Shown: piece after piece, positions 9,434 to 17,863 of the stretch
Layout of the letters: every line of letters starts with the position of its first letter
Position numbering within the stretch: position 1 is the first letter of the stretch
Source: Verrucomicrobiales bacterium
Lineage (GTDB): Bacteria; Verrucomicrobiota; Verrucomicrobiia; Verrucomicrobiales; DEV007
Assembly (NCBI GenBank): GCA_029212615.1
Contig: JARGPJ010000013.1
Location: forward strand, 23,530 to 87,529
Reading direction: 5' to 3'
DNA length: 64,000 nt
The notes under the pieces: model-generated
Told to the model about the DNA's origin: nothing
The model's database searches: none
What the model saw: only the letters and a program-made list of their open reading frames with translations
Program-made: the position numbers and the translations under genes

Positions 9434-9616
9434 TTTAGATGGCGCGATTGCTTTGCGGAATGTTGACCTCAGTTAAGCATTCTACTTACCGGTCTTCTCT
9501 TCTATCAACGAACGAATCTTCAGGTAATTACCGTCGAACCACGGCTCATCACATAGGAGTTCTCCGGTCCCCTCGATCGTCTCACTTGCTGGCTGTCGAA
9601 GCCTTCCGGGCTTGCT

Positions 9617-9740
9617 TCATTCTCCGACAAAAACATTTTTTGCGTGCCAATTCATTAAAGTGGCATCCGGAAGATTCTTTTCAGGAAGTTGTAGTGGAAC
9701 ACCGGTGACTGTAAGGAAATACTGCCATAATACCGGACCA
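9617..9740 (-). pseudogene. 3' remnant of an HNH endonuclease gene
   Basis: Reading the minus strand into a TGA at 9617-9619 gives GVPLQLPEKNLPDATLMNWH followed by AKNVFVGE. The intact HNH endonuclease at 12144-12881 ends GVSLQLPEKNLPDATLLAWH followed by TKNVFVG. Nucleotide similarity is also evident (attttttg-gtgcc and aaagtggcat-cggaag blocks in both). Similarity fades beyond about 9740, so only the last ~35 codons survive. The helicase gene therefore sits between two HNH 3' ends in the same orientation, which points to a past duplication or replacement. Confidence 0.8.
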
Positions 9741-10096
9741 CCGTAGAAGAATTTAGCAAAAAATACAAACTTTACGAACTGTCAGACGTTCGCTCTGTAT
9801 ATGATCAGATAGCCTGACTGGGAAAACCGAATATCCATCTATAAAAACAATCATGACTCACGGACGACAACTACGCCTTTAGAGCGTCCTCGCCAGCGGC
9901 AAGCATTGTTCCTGTGCTGCTTGGAGGGTGAGGGAAAAGTGTGCCATATCAATCTGGCGAACAGCCGTTTGTGGGATTCCAAGTTTGCCAGTGATTGAGT
10001 TCGTTCACTACCTGACGTTTGTATGCGTTCTCGGGGATGTCTCTTTTGTCCTAGGAGATTGGGAATCCTGGAGAGGCGCCCCAACTTATCGCAGTG
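9741..10096. other. Non-coding or decayed stretch
   Basis: About 355 bp between the HNH remnant and the helicase stop. On the minus strand, 9882-10004 holds a 41-codon frame (containing GKLGIPQTAVRQIDMAHFS) that looks protein-like but has an in-frame TGA just upstream and no start codon. It may be a second gene fragment of unknown origin. Composition is AT-richer than the core genome. Confidence 0.4.
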
Positions 10097-12040
10097 TCAC
10101 TTGGTCGCGTTCGCAATATCGAGGTTTGCCTTTTGGGAATGATCGCCTTTTCGGAGTACGACACAGGCTGGAGAATCCATGAGGTCGCTGAGATAGGGAG
10201 ATCTTCCACTAGCCGTGATCGCGAGAAAGCTTTCAGCTCTCGTCATTCCGACGTAGAGGAGTCGTCGATCAAGTTGCTCGTTTTCCGTTCTCTCTTCATG
10301 GTTGCCACCGAAAGGTCGGATGCCGCTCCAGAGGAGGATAACGGCGCGGTATTGGAGCCCTTTGGAAGCATGGATCGTTTCGATTCTGACCTGCGACTGG
10401 CTTTCTCCTGAAACGGTATCTTTCCACGCTGCGCCAACTCCAGATGCTTGATGAATCTTTTCGGGGAGTCGGCTGAGAAGTTCTTTTTGGCGGGCGCAGG
10501 CTCGCGGGTAGAGGATCGCGATTTCGTTGGCCTGGAGCGGAGCCATGGAGCGATCGTTCCACCTTCCGGCGATGAGCCGTTTCACTAAAGACGCAGCAGT
10601 TGATACTTCTTCTTCCCAGGATTGGCGAAGAAAGAGAAGAGGTGATGCGCCGGTTCCGCGATAGGCCGATCGGGCGTCGATGCGAACGGCGCGGAGCGAA
10701 TCATCCTCATCGTCTCGAAGTCGCATGGTAGAGCGGGTCGCAAAAGTTTCTGCGAGAGTTAGGATCTCAGTTGAGTTGCGATAGTTTCGGTCGAGATCGT
10801 AGATCTGTGAATGGGAGCGTCCAGATGCATTGATTCCGAGTGATTTCCAGCTAATTTTAGATCGTCGATAGAGTCCCTGCGCGGCATCGGCCACGATGAG
10901 AAGGTCTCCCCTCTCTGGATCTTTCATGCCATTAAGGAGGCAGGAAAACCAGTTGGGTTCAAAGTCCTGAGCTTCGTCGACAAGAATCGCGTCAAAGCGG
11001 CGCGTGTCTCTTGCTCCTTTCTCAAGCCGGGCGAGTAAGGCTGCGCCATAGTCAGAATCGCTGCGATCCGAAAACTGAAGTCCGTTCTCAAGTCCCCAGC
11101 GATGAAAGGTGCTCACGGTGATATTCGATTGGTCACGTAAATGTCCCGAGATCCATTCCGCGAGGGCGCGATTGTAGCAGGTAAGGAGAATTTGAGCATC
11201 AGGGTTTTGTTTGGCTAGAAGCCGCGCTCGAGTGAGGAGGATGAGTGTTTTGCCCGAACCAGCGACACCGAAGAGGATGCGGTGGCCTTCTCCGATATTC
11301 ATGGCGCACTTTTCCTGACGCTGATCGAATACTTTGAGAACGTCCTGTTGATCATCGATGGGCTTTTCGGACGCGAGTAATTCGTCTGTACGAAATTGCT
11401 CGGTGAGATCGACTTGGGGATTGATAACCATCCTCAGTGCTTTGAGCTCCTCTTCGTCGAAAGGAGGGATCGACCAATAGGGGGCGAAGAAGGCCCGGAA
11501 CTCCGCAACGAGGTCGCCTCGCGACATCGTTAGCCAGGTATCAAGGCGGTCCCGTGTCACGGTGGCAGCGGGATCAAAGAGTGGCGCGAGGATGCGGTTT
11601 GGATCGTTGAGCTGCGAGAGAGTTATATTGGAAAGAGTCACGATAGCCGTAATCGGAAACGAGAGTTTTCCTTCATGCGGTCCAGCACTTTTGAGGAAAC
11701 GCTTTCCGTAGGATTGCTTCTTGATGAGATCGATCAGTTTGAAGCAATAGTTTCTGACTTGTCTCGACGGATGATTGACTTGCGTCCTTGAACCGTTCGT
11801 AGGCTTAATCACGATGTCGTGACGGTCGCCCTCAACAATCGTGCTTGGACGCCAATATTTGTCCTCGATGATGATGATACCCAATTCGGGAGCAAGAATG
11901 ACGAAATCGGGTCGGAACCCATTGAGATCAGGTTCCCACCAAGCCATCCAATGATCAGGCAGTCGTTGCAGGATCGAGTGCAATTTCGCTTCTCCGCGAG
12001 TGGTGCGAGAGGGAAGGTATTCAGGAATGACGGTCGCCAT
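10097..12040 (-). CDS. NERD nuclease-superfamily 1 helicase fusion
   Basis: The 647-residue protein begins with a NERD (nuclease-related) domain, residues ~10-170, whose PDF and IIIIEDKYW fit the PD-(D/E)xK nuclease core. From ~240 comes a UvrD/Rep-type superfamily 1 helicase: Walker A GVAGSGKT, Walker B ILVDEAQDF, motif III-like LIVADAAQGLYR, motif IV YDLDRNYRNS, and C-terminal motifs IHASKGLQYRAVIL and RRLLYVGMTRAE. Such proteins unwind DNA using ATP; with NERD they are inferred to cut as well, and they are enriched in defence loci. It lies 103 bp downstream of the HNH endonuclease gene on the same strand, so the two are probably one transcription unit or a two-gene system. It could also act alone, like other nuclease-helicase defence proteins. 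Confidence 0.92.
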   Translation of the reverse strand: MATVIPEYLPSRTTRGEAKLHSILQRLPDHWMAWWEPDLNGFRPDFVILAPELGIIIIEDKYWRPSTIVEGDRHDIVIKPTNGSRTQVNHPSRQVRNYCFKLIDLIKKQSYGKRFLKSAGPHEGKLSFPITAIVTLSNITLSQLNDPNRILAPLFDPAATVTRDRLDTWLTMSRGDLVAEFRAFFAPYWSIPPFDEEELKALRMVINPQVDLTEQFRTDELLASEKPIDDQQDVLKVFDQRQEKCAMNIGEGHRILFGVAGSGKTLILLTRARLLAKQNPDAQILLTCYNRALAEWISGHLRDQSNITVSTFHRWGLENGLQFSDRSDSDYGAALLARLEKGARDTRRFDAILVDEAQDFEPNWFSCLLNGMKDPERGDLLIVADAAQGLYRRSKISWKSLGINASGRSHSQIYDLDRNYRNSTEILTLAETFATRSTMRLRDDEDDSLRAVRIDARSAYRGTGASPLLFLRQSWEEEVSTAASLVKRLIAGRWNDRSMAPLQANEIAILYPRACARQKELLSRLPEKIHQASGVGAAWKDTVSGESQSQVRIETIHASKGLQYRAVILLWSGIRPFGGNHEERTENEQLDRRLLYVGMTRAESFLAITASGRSPYLSDLMDSPACVVLRKGDHSQKANLDIANATK

Positions 12041-12077
12041 GAACGAGACGCTGTTTGTGAAAATAGAAGGATACCAT

Positions 12078-12107
12078 ATTGTAATAATTATAAAAATTAT
12101 AGTTAAA
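12078..12107 (-). promoter_or_regulatory. Candidate promoter of the NERD-helicase gene
   Basis: On the minus strand, TTTAAC (12102-12107) and TACAAT (12078-12083) are 18 bp apart, a plausible sigma-70 pair ending 37 bp before the ATG. The spacer contains the AT palindrome TTATAAAAATTATA (12088-12101), which also occurs upstream of the other NERD gene (40312-40325). Weak on its own. Confidence 0.3.
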
Positions 12108-12143
12108 GTTTATTTCTTCGGGTGGGAAAGCAAAGGTCGATCA

Positions 12144-12881
12144 CTATCCAACGAATACATTTTTTGTGTGCCAGGCCAGTAAAGTGGCATCGGGAAGGTT
12201 CTTTTCCGGAAGCTGCAGCGAAACGCCACGATATTTCTCGAAGACACTTTGTATTTCCGGATGTGAGCTGTACTCGCCCAATCGGTTGGAAAGCATCAGC
12301 TCAAAGTTGCTGTTGAAGGAGATTAAACCTCTGTCGAAAGCTGTGTCGTAGGTGGCGGCGAGGCAGAGTCCATTGGACGGGTTCAGTCGATTTTTCCGAT
12401 CTGCCGCCCATGGGGTGATGTGGCTAGCGCGTAGGAGTTCCGGAACTGGATTTCCGCTGATGCAGCAGGATTGACGGTAAGAACTAAGCACGACGCGACG
12501 AAAGAATCTTTGCTGCCGGCGGTATTTGACTAACTTCACGCTGTCTTCAATTTCCTCTGGCGGAGTAGGGTTGACGTCAGGAAGAAGGGTTTCTAGTTCG
12601 ACTTCAGATTCTGCGACAAGTTCTTCGCGATTTTCTTCAAATTCGTTCCAGATAGCACGGTCAGCTTTACTGGCACCGCTAAGCCCTTTGATTCCTCTAG
12701 CCCGTTCTGAGGGATCGAGGTTTGTAAAATTACTCAATTTCATTGCGATAGCCCCTGGTGATCGCCCGATCGCCTCGGCCAGAGCAACGATGGGCGGGTG
12801 TGTTGAATGCTGTTTTCCGAAAGGGGTTTCGAAGTAGAGGTTCAACGCTGCGAGCAGCTCTTTCCTTGTCCAGTTTGCCAT
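12144..12881 (-). CDS. HNH endonuclease (restriction-type)
   Basis: 245 residues. The N-terminal ~130 residues are helical and charged, of the kind that precedes the nuclease in COG3440-type predicted restriction endonucleases. The C-terminal HNH domain shows CCISGNPVPELLRASHITPW, then NPSNGLCLAATYDTAFDRGLISF: the paired Cys, the central SH-x-x-PW and the NGLCL-x(5)-D-x-A-F-D-x-G pattern typical of this group. It should cut DNA, probably foreign or modified. It is first in a minus-strand pair with the NERD-helicase. A truncated copy of its 3' end lies beyond the helicase (9617-9740). No methyltransferase is nearby, so a modification-dependent or autonomous immune role is more likely than classical restriction-modification. 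Divergent from the McrB-like gene, 251 bp apart. Confidence 0.9.
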   Translation of the reverse strand: MANWTRKELLAALNLYFETPFGKQHSTHPPIVALAEAIGRSPGAIAMKLSNFTNLDPSERARGIKGLSGASKADRAIWNEFEENREELVAESEVELETLLPDVNPTPPEEIEDSVKLVKYRRQQRFFRRVVLSSYRQSCCISGNPVPELLRASHITPWAADRKNRLNPSNGLCLAATYDTAFDRGLISFNSNFELMLSNRLGEYSSHPEIQSVFEKYRGVSLQLPEKNLPDATLLAWHTKNVFVG

Positions 12882-13133
12882 TGTTCAAAAGTTTATTGTG
12901 TCGTGCGGCTATTTAGTTCCTGAGAAGAGTGATCGAGTCCAAGCGATCACTCCTGGGCATCTGTTCCGGGAGAAGTCCATTTTGATGTGGGAATGTTGCC
13001 AAAAGCTAGTGAAATCCCAACGGAGTGGATCATAGTGTTGCGCAAGTGTGAAGTAGTCCTTTCCATATAATAACAGGATTCCGGTCTTGTATTTCTTGTC
13101 CTATTCATCGTATGAATTTGGCAGATCCTAACA

Positions 13134-14750
13134 ATGAACGAATTTTCCAGCCTTATTTCGATTTTGGCAACCACTGAGCCGAATAAGAATCCTGTTATAG
13201 AAAGGCGGCTGATTTGCTCGGCTCTTTCCAAACCATTTACAATTCTCACGGGTGGAAGCGGTACTGGAAAGACCGCGATTGCGAGCCGACTAGCTGATAC
13301 ATTAAAACTAAAAAATGCTACCAATTCAGCGGAGAGAGAGTCTTTCTCCGTGGGAGACGTTATTCATGGCGAAAGAGCCAAATACACAGTTTCAGGCATT
13401 ACTTCTGAATTGTTCACTCTTAAAAATCTTGATGGCACACTCTTACAGCTGCCCCTCGGTGTAGTGCAGGAATGGCTAGACGCTTGGGACAGCGGTAGAA
13501 TCAATGGAACAAATAAGGTTCGGCAAAATCGGGACGAAGTTAAGAAATCCACAAAGTTTGATTCGAACTCACATAGTTGGGAGTCTCATCTAACGGCAAT
13601 AGCAAAATCGGGGAAGGGTTTTTCCCGGGGATCGGAGAAAGGACAATCGCACGCCATCGTCCCCGTCGGCGCGGACTGGACAGACAACCGGCAAGTCCTC
13701 GGTTTCGTGAACCATTTGCGCACGACAACGATAGGGGAAGGCGAAAGCGCCTCCGAACATCCCGTTTACCAGACGACACCGGTGCTGGATTTACTCCTCG
13801 AAGCAACCCGCCCGGGGAATGAGGCCTTTCCGTTCTTCCTGATTCTCGATGAGATGAACCTGTCTCACGTCGAGCGTTACTTCGCAGATTTTCTCTCGGT
13901 AATGGAGCAGAAGGACGGAGAGTTGGCGCTGCATTCGGAAGGACCGCGGGACGATGAGAATTTTCGCCTTCCCCGATACGCGAATGATCCTATCGGAGTT
14001 CCACGGACGCTGCCCTATCCGCAGAATTTGTTCGTCATCGGGACGGTGAATGTCGACGAGACGACTTACATGTTCAGTCCCAAGGTTCTGGACCGCGCCA
14101 ATGTGATCGAGTTCGAAGTGAAAAGCGGGCAGATTAGTGACTTCCTCAGCGCTCCTCACGAGTATCCGGAACCGCCGAAGGCGGCAGATGGTGTCGCAGA
14201 GGCGTTTCTCGCTCTGGCGAAGAAGGCCCGGCTCGATCCTGATAAAGGCGGACTGGACGCATTAACCGGTTCGGCGGCAGAGGACGCGACGAAGCATCTC
14301 GTCGCCTTGTTTGAGATCCTGAAACGGGGACGGTTCGAATTTGCCTATCGCACCGCGAATGAGGTGATGCGGTATCTGAGAGTGTGCCGCTATCTCGCGG
14401 CGGAGGAATCCGACGAGGCCCGCGATGCCTGGGACAAGGGTGGTTGGATCGACGATCTCGATGCCCAGATTGTTCAGAAGATTCTTCCAAAACTCCACGG
14501 CAGCATGGGACGTGTCGGGCATCTGCTGGGTGCTCTTGCTGTCTACTGCGGCGGTGCGACTGATGACGCGGCCTTTGCCTATTTTCCGGGAGGGAAAGAG
14601 GGGGACAATCCGGCGATGACAGGCCTGCCGTTGAACGAGGCCTTGAAACCGGTAGCGGAGGGGGCTCACCAATTCACCAAATCCCGCAGGAAACTGACTT
14701 CGATGATACAGGTGCTGTTGGAGGAACAGTTCGTAAGCTTTATTAACTGA
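13134..14750 (+). CDS. McrB-like AAA+ NTPase of a type IV (McrBC-like) restriction system
   Basis: The motor subunit that translocates DNA for a partner nuclease. Walker A GGSGTGKT (residues ~39-46), Walker B LILDEMNLSHVERYF and the McrB-family sensor region IGTVNVDETTYMFSPKVLDRAN are present. There is no N-terminal DNA-reading domain: the AAA+ fold starts at once, and a ~100-residue insert follows Walker A. The first ~450 bp are visibly AT-richer than the rest, with a change near 13600, suggesting a mosaic gene. An out-of-frame ATG at 13112 opens a 21-codon frame and is probably not the start. The McrC-like gene follows after 63 bp on the same strand, so the two are expected to act together. 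McrB proper is a GTPase; the nucleotide preference here is unknown. Confidence 0.88.
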   Translation: MNEFSSLISILATTEPNKNPVIERRLICSALSKPFTILTGGSGTGKTAIASRLADTLKLKNATNSAERESFSVGDVIHGERAKYTVSGITSELFTLKNLDGTLLQLPLGVVQEWLDAWDSGRINGTNKVRQNRDEVKKSTKFDSNSHSWESHLTAIAKSGKGFSRGSEKGQSHAIVPVGADWTDNRQVLGFVNHLRTTTIGEGESASEHPVYQTTPVLDLLLEATRPGNEAFPFFLILDEMNLSHVERYFADFLSVMEQKDGELALHSEGPRDDENFRLPRYANDPIGVPRTLPYPQNLFVIGTVNVDETTYMFSPKVLDRANVIEFEVKSGQISDFLSAPHEYPEPPKAADGVAEAFLALAKKARLDPDKGGLDALTGSAAEDATKHLVALFEILKRGRFEFAYRTANEVMRYLRVCRYLAAEESDEARDAWDKGGWIDDLDAQIVQKILPKLHGSMGRVGHLLGALAVYCGGATDDAAFAYFPGGKEGDNPAMTGLPLNEALKPVAEGAHQFTKSRRKLTSMIQVLLEEQFVSFIN

Positions 14751-14766
14751 GGACGAAGGCCACGAG

Positions 14767-14801
14767 TCAACCCTGTTGGATCACTGAGTCGACCCTGTTG
14801 A
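14767..14801 (+). repeat. Imperfect direct repeat between McrB- and McrC-like genes
   Basis: GAGTCAACCCTGTTGGATC and GAGTCGACCCTGTTGAATT lie head to tail, 22 bp apart, in the 63-bp gap. The core CAACCCTGTTG (or its complement) recurs at 23198-23210 upstream of a sulfatase and at 50715-50725. Each core is a small palindrome (CAAC-CCT-GTTG). A regulatory or dispersed-repeat role is possible. Confidence 0.5.
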
Positions 14802-14813
14802 ATTGATTCCCGG

Positions 14814-17201
14814 ATGAAATTTTCCGCTCTCTCTATCCCGTTGCTTCCGAATGCGGATGATGCGCGGTGGATTGTGCAAGCGGGAGCGAGCCACCGCGTC
14901 AAACCGCTCGATCCGGCGTTGCTGGTCGCTCATGCCGATCTACCCATGGGCTGGCTCGGAATTGAAGATGAGGCGAACGGAAAGATAGCCGTGAAAGCGG
15001 GCAATCTCCGTCTCGTTGAAACGGTGGTGTATGAATGGCAGATACGCGGGCCACAAGCCACAGCAGTCAGAGTTTCGGAAAAGAATTTCGCGTTGGCGAC
15101 CGCTCGCGAATGGACCGTCAGCGGTATGGTGGGGGATGCTCCGTCCGGTCGTTTTCAGATGCTGAACTTTCTGGGACTCGCCGATATTCTCTTCGAGCAC
15201 GGGGGAAGGGAGCTGGTGACGCGCCTTGAATTTGTCTCGGCGAAGATTGACTACGACGAGGAATACAGTGCGATGACCGAAGAGATCGCGGACTTCTGTG
15301 CACAGCTGTTGCTGTCGTGGAACACGCCGACGTCGCTGCGTTTCGAGCCGGACCCGGAAGTGCAGAAGCGAACCAAACTGGAGCAGTTTCTGTTTCTCCG
15401 CTATTTTCTGAACGATGCCAAATTTGATGCGTGTCTCGAAATGATTCATGCTCACCCTCATCGCAAACTGAAAAAAGAGCGGCAATGGGTGCCTGCGACA
15501 GAAGCGAGTTCGGTGGACTTTTTGCAGAATCCGATGGCTCTGGCGAGGAGTTGGCACCGCGGATCAAATGGTGCTGCTGTTCCCGGAGAAGTCTGCGAGA
15601 TTTCGAAGCTGGATGACCTCGACACACCGCCCAACCGGTTCGTGAAATTTGCCCTCGAGCAGTTCACTGAAGTTTGTCGGGAGGTGCAGGGATTATTTGC
15701 CGGCAAAGAGCCTCCTCCTCAGGCGTTCCTCGAAGCACGCTCCCTCGCCGAAAAGCTGGAGGCGACGGTGGCGCGTCCGTTCTTCAAAGAATGCGGACGA
15801 TTGCAACGCCTCCCGCTGGAGAGTCAGGTCTTGCAGAAAAAAGAAGGTTATCGCGACATTCTGAAAGCGTGGTTGTTGTTGCGCTCGGCCTCGGCCTTGC
15901 GTTGGGATGGAAGAGGTGACTGCTACACGGGGACGAGCCGTAACGTGGCGGAGCTATACGAATACTGGGTGTTTCTCACTCTGCACAGCGTTCTCAGTGA
16001 GGTGCCTGGAGTGGAGTTGGTTTCCGGTGAGGATTCGCCTGCCGGAGGGTGTGAGCCGTTTCTAAAGCTGGATGGCGAAGAAGTGAAAATCAGCCTCGAG
16101 AAAGGAAAAGAGTCACGGGTCCGTTTTATTTATCGCAGTGGAAAAGGAGAGAAAATGTGTCTCCACCTTTACTATGAGCGCCGTTATCTGAAGAGCGGAA
16201 AATTCTCATGGTCGGGAAGTTTCAAGCCTGATTACACGCTCGTGATGTTTCCGGCGGAATTCGGAGAAGAAGAAGCTGCAGCAAAGGAGGGTCGTCTCTC
16301 GCTTTTGCATTTCGATGCCAAATACAAAGCGGAAAAGCTCGCCGAGGTTTTCGGCGACTGGATGAAGGAACCGGACTCGGAAGAGGAAAACGCTGAAGCA
16401 GATTCAAACGAAGCCAATCGACTCTACAAGCAGGTCGATTTGCTGAAAATGCATACCTATAACGATGCGATCAAGGCAACAGCGGGATCCTACGTTTTGT
16501 ATCCGGGCCTGGACGATCAACCCGAGCCTATCAAGCGGTATCACGAAATTCTACCGGGAGTAGGGGCTTTTGTCTTGAAGCCGGGGATGAAGGGAGGGCG
16601 GGAGTTTCTGAAACAATTTCTGTCGGATGTTTTTCAACATCAGGCGGATCAATTCACCCAGTATCGCTATGCATCGGATGCGACCTTTGAGACAGTGAAA
16701 GAGGGGCCTGATATCGTGGAGGAGGCCGGCACTCGATACACGGTTACCCGGAAATCGGCACCCTCGGTAGTCCATTGGATGAAAGCGGCTGATATGGAGT
16801 TTTTCAGAGATAGCGGCTTTGCCTATTGTCACGCCGTTTACGAAAGCGATTCAGAGAACAAGCCTAAACTTCAGCTCGATCTTTCCACAGAAATCGGGAG
16901 TGAATTTATTCCCTGCGGTGGCGGTCAGGGTGCGCCGCTTCTTACCTATGGATGGAGGGGCAAAATAACCGGCGTTAAATTTCTCACCTCTGACCGTCTG
17001 CGGGAGCTGCTGGAGGCCAGAGGCTTTTCGGGAAGACCTTCATCATCAAGAGCCACTCACTATTTGTTTTTTGAATTCGATGAAATCTCCAGTTTTCCGA
17101 AACGCGATATCTCAGAAGTGGCGCGGGAACATCAATCCGGGTCGGCCTACATGGCCTTCACTTGTCGGCTGGGGGAAGTGATTGCCTCTCCAACAGCCTG
17201 A
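14814..17201 (+). CDS. McrC-like DUF2357 nuclease subunit
   Basis: 795 residues. It resembles the DUF2357-type McrC partners of McrB ATPases, including SRNVAELYEYWVFLTL in the middle. The likely PD-(D/E)xK nuclease centre is FKPDYTLVMFP (D near residue 472) followed by LHFDAKYK (D-x-K near residue 501), which fits the D...(D/E)-x-K pattern. The N-terminal half (DUF2357) probably contacts DNA or the McrB ring; a C-terminal ~200-residue region (from ~600) has no family I recognise and may be a specificity module. The 3' end overlaps the convergent Vsr gene by 44 bp. Expected role: cutting modified or invading DNA when loaded by the McrB-like protein. Confidence 0.85.
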   Translation: MKFSALSIPLLPNADDARWIVQAGASHRVKPLDPALLVAHADLPMGWLGIEDEANGKIAVKAGNLRLVETVVYEWQIRGPQATAVRVSEKNFALATAREWTVSGMVGDAPSGRFQMLNFLGLADILFEHGGRELVTRLEFVSAKIDYDEEYSAMTEEIADFCAQLLLSWNTPTSLRFEPDPEVQKRTKLEQFLFLRYFLNDAKFDACLEMIHAHPHRKLKKERQWVPATEASSVDFLQNPMALARSWHRGSNGAAVPGEVCEISKLDDLDTPPNRFVKFALEQFTEVCREVQGLFAGKEPPPQAFLEARSLAEKLEATVARPFFKECGRLQRLPLESQVLQKKEGYRDILKAWLLLRSASALRWDGRGDCYTGTSRNVAELYEYWVFLTLHSVLSEVPGVELVSGEDSPAGGCEPFLKLDGEEVKISLEKGKESRVRFIYRSGKGEKMCLHLYYERRYLKSGKFSWSGSFKPDYTLVMFPAEFGEEEAAAKEGRLSLLHFDAKYKAEKLAEVFGDWMKEPDSEEENAEADSNEANRLYKQVDLLKMHTYNDAIKATAGSYVLYPGLDDQPEPIKRYHEILPGVGAFVLKPGMKGGREFLKQFLSDVFQHQADQFTQYRYASDATFETVKEGPDIVEEAGTRYTVTRKSAPSVVHWMKAADMEFFRDSGFAYCHAVYESDSENKPKLQLDLSTEIGSEFIPCGGGQGAPLLTYGWRGKITGVKFLTSDRLRELLEARGFSGRPSSSRATHYLFFEFDEISSFPKRDISEVAREHQSGSAYMAFTCRLGEVIASPTA

Positions 17202-17610
17202 GCAACCTTCGCCCGGTTTTCTCAATTCCTCCGGCGGTTTTAGTCTCACACTCCCAAACCACGATCACTTTCCACCCGAGTTTCCTCAGCTCTTTCTGAT
17301 TCCGCCGGTCCCGTTCGACATTGCCGTCGAATTTCGCCTGCCACCATTCGGTTCGCGTTTTCGGCGTCGTCGTTTCTTTGCAGCCCTGGTGCCGGTGCCA
17401 GTAGCATCCGTGGACGAAGACGACGGTCCGGTATCGGGGGAGGACGATATCGGGTTTTCCCGGGAGCTTTTTGTTCTTCGGTCCGTTTACGGTGAAACGG
17501 AAAGCGAGCCCGTGGAGAATCGACCGGACCATGATTTCCGGCTTCGTGTCCCGGTTCCGAATCCGGCTCATGTTCCAGGAGCGGCGTTCGGGAGAGAGGT
17601 GATCGCTCAT
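17158..17610 (-). CDS. vsr: Very-short-patch-repair (Vsr) endonuclease
   Basis: 150 residues, the usual Vsr length. Vsr nicks 5' of a T:G mismatch made by deamination of 5-methylcytosine. Family blocks are clear: SPERRSWNMSRIRNRDTKPE at the N-terminus (the mismatch-intercalating region), GKPDIVLPRYRTVVFVHGCY carrying the catalytic Asp, then WHRHQGC with zinc-binding His/Cys, and a WWQAKFDGNVERDRRNQKEL helix. It converges on the McrC-like gene with 44 bp overlap. Vsr normally sits with a Dcm-type cytosine methyltransferase; none is in this window, so it is either an orphan repair gene or a component recruited to the neighbouring McrBC-like system. Confidence 0.95.
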   Translation of the reverse strand: MSDHLSPERRSWNMSRIRNRDTKPEIMVRSILHGLAFRFTVNGPKNKKLPGKPDIVLPRYRTVVFVHGCYWHRHQGCKETTTPKTRTEWWQAKFDGNVERDRRNQKELRKLGWKVIVVWECETKTAGGIEKTGRRLLRLLERQSLPPADK

Positions 17611-17791
17611 GATGGTTCGAGGGAGGGATACAGAGGGGGGGACGATTTGAACTGAATTCGGATTGCTGATAGTGACGGGCGTTATTCCGGCTGGAAGGTC
17701 CTGTGAGGCGGGCTCTGAAGATCAATTTCCTCTCTTTGCACGTTTTGGTTGAAGGTCTTGAAAATCCGTTTATCTTTCGACCCTGAAAAAC

Positions 17792-17863
17792 GCGTGAATA
17801 GCTCAGCGGTAGAGCATCTCGTTTACACCGAGGCGGTCGGGGGTTCAAATCCCTCTTCACGTA
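17792..17863 (+). tRNA. tRNA-Val (anticodon UAC)
   Basis: A full cloverleaf folds by eye: acceptor GCGTGAA with TTCACGT (first pair G-U), D-arm GCTC/GAGC, anticodon stem TCTCG/CGAGG with loop TTTACAC (anticodon TAC), a five-base variable loop, T-arm GGGGG-TTCAAAT-CCCTC, discriminator A. CCA is not encoded. From the T-loop on, its 3' part is the first segment of a 174-bp tandem repeat. Confidence 0.95.
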
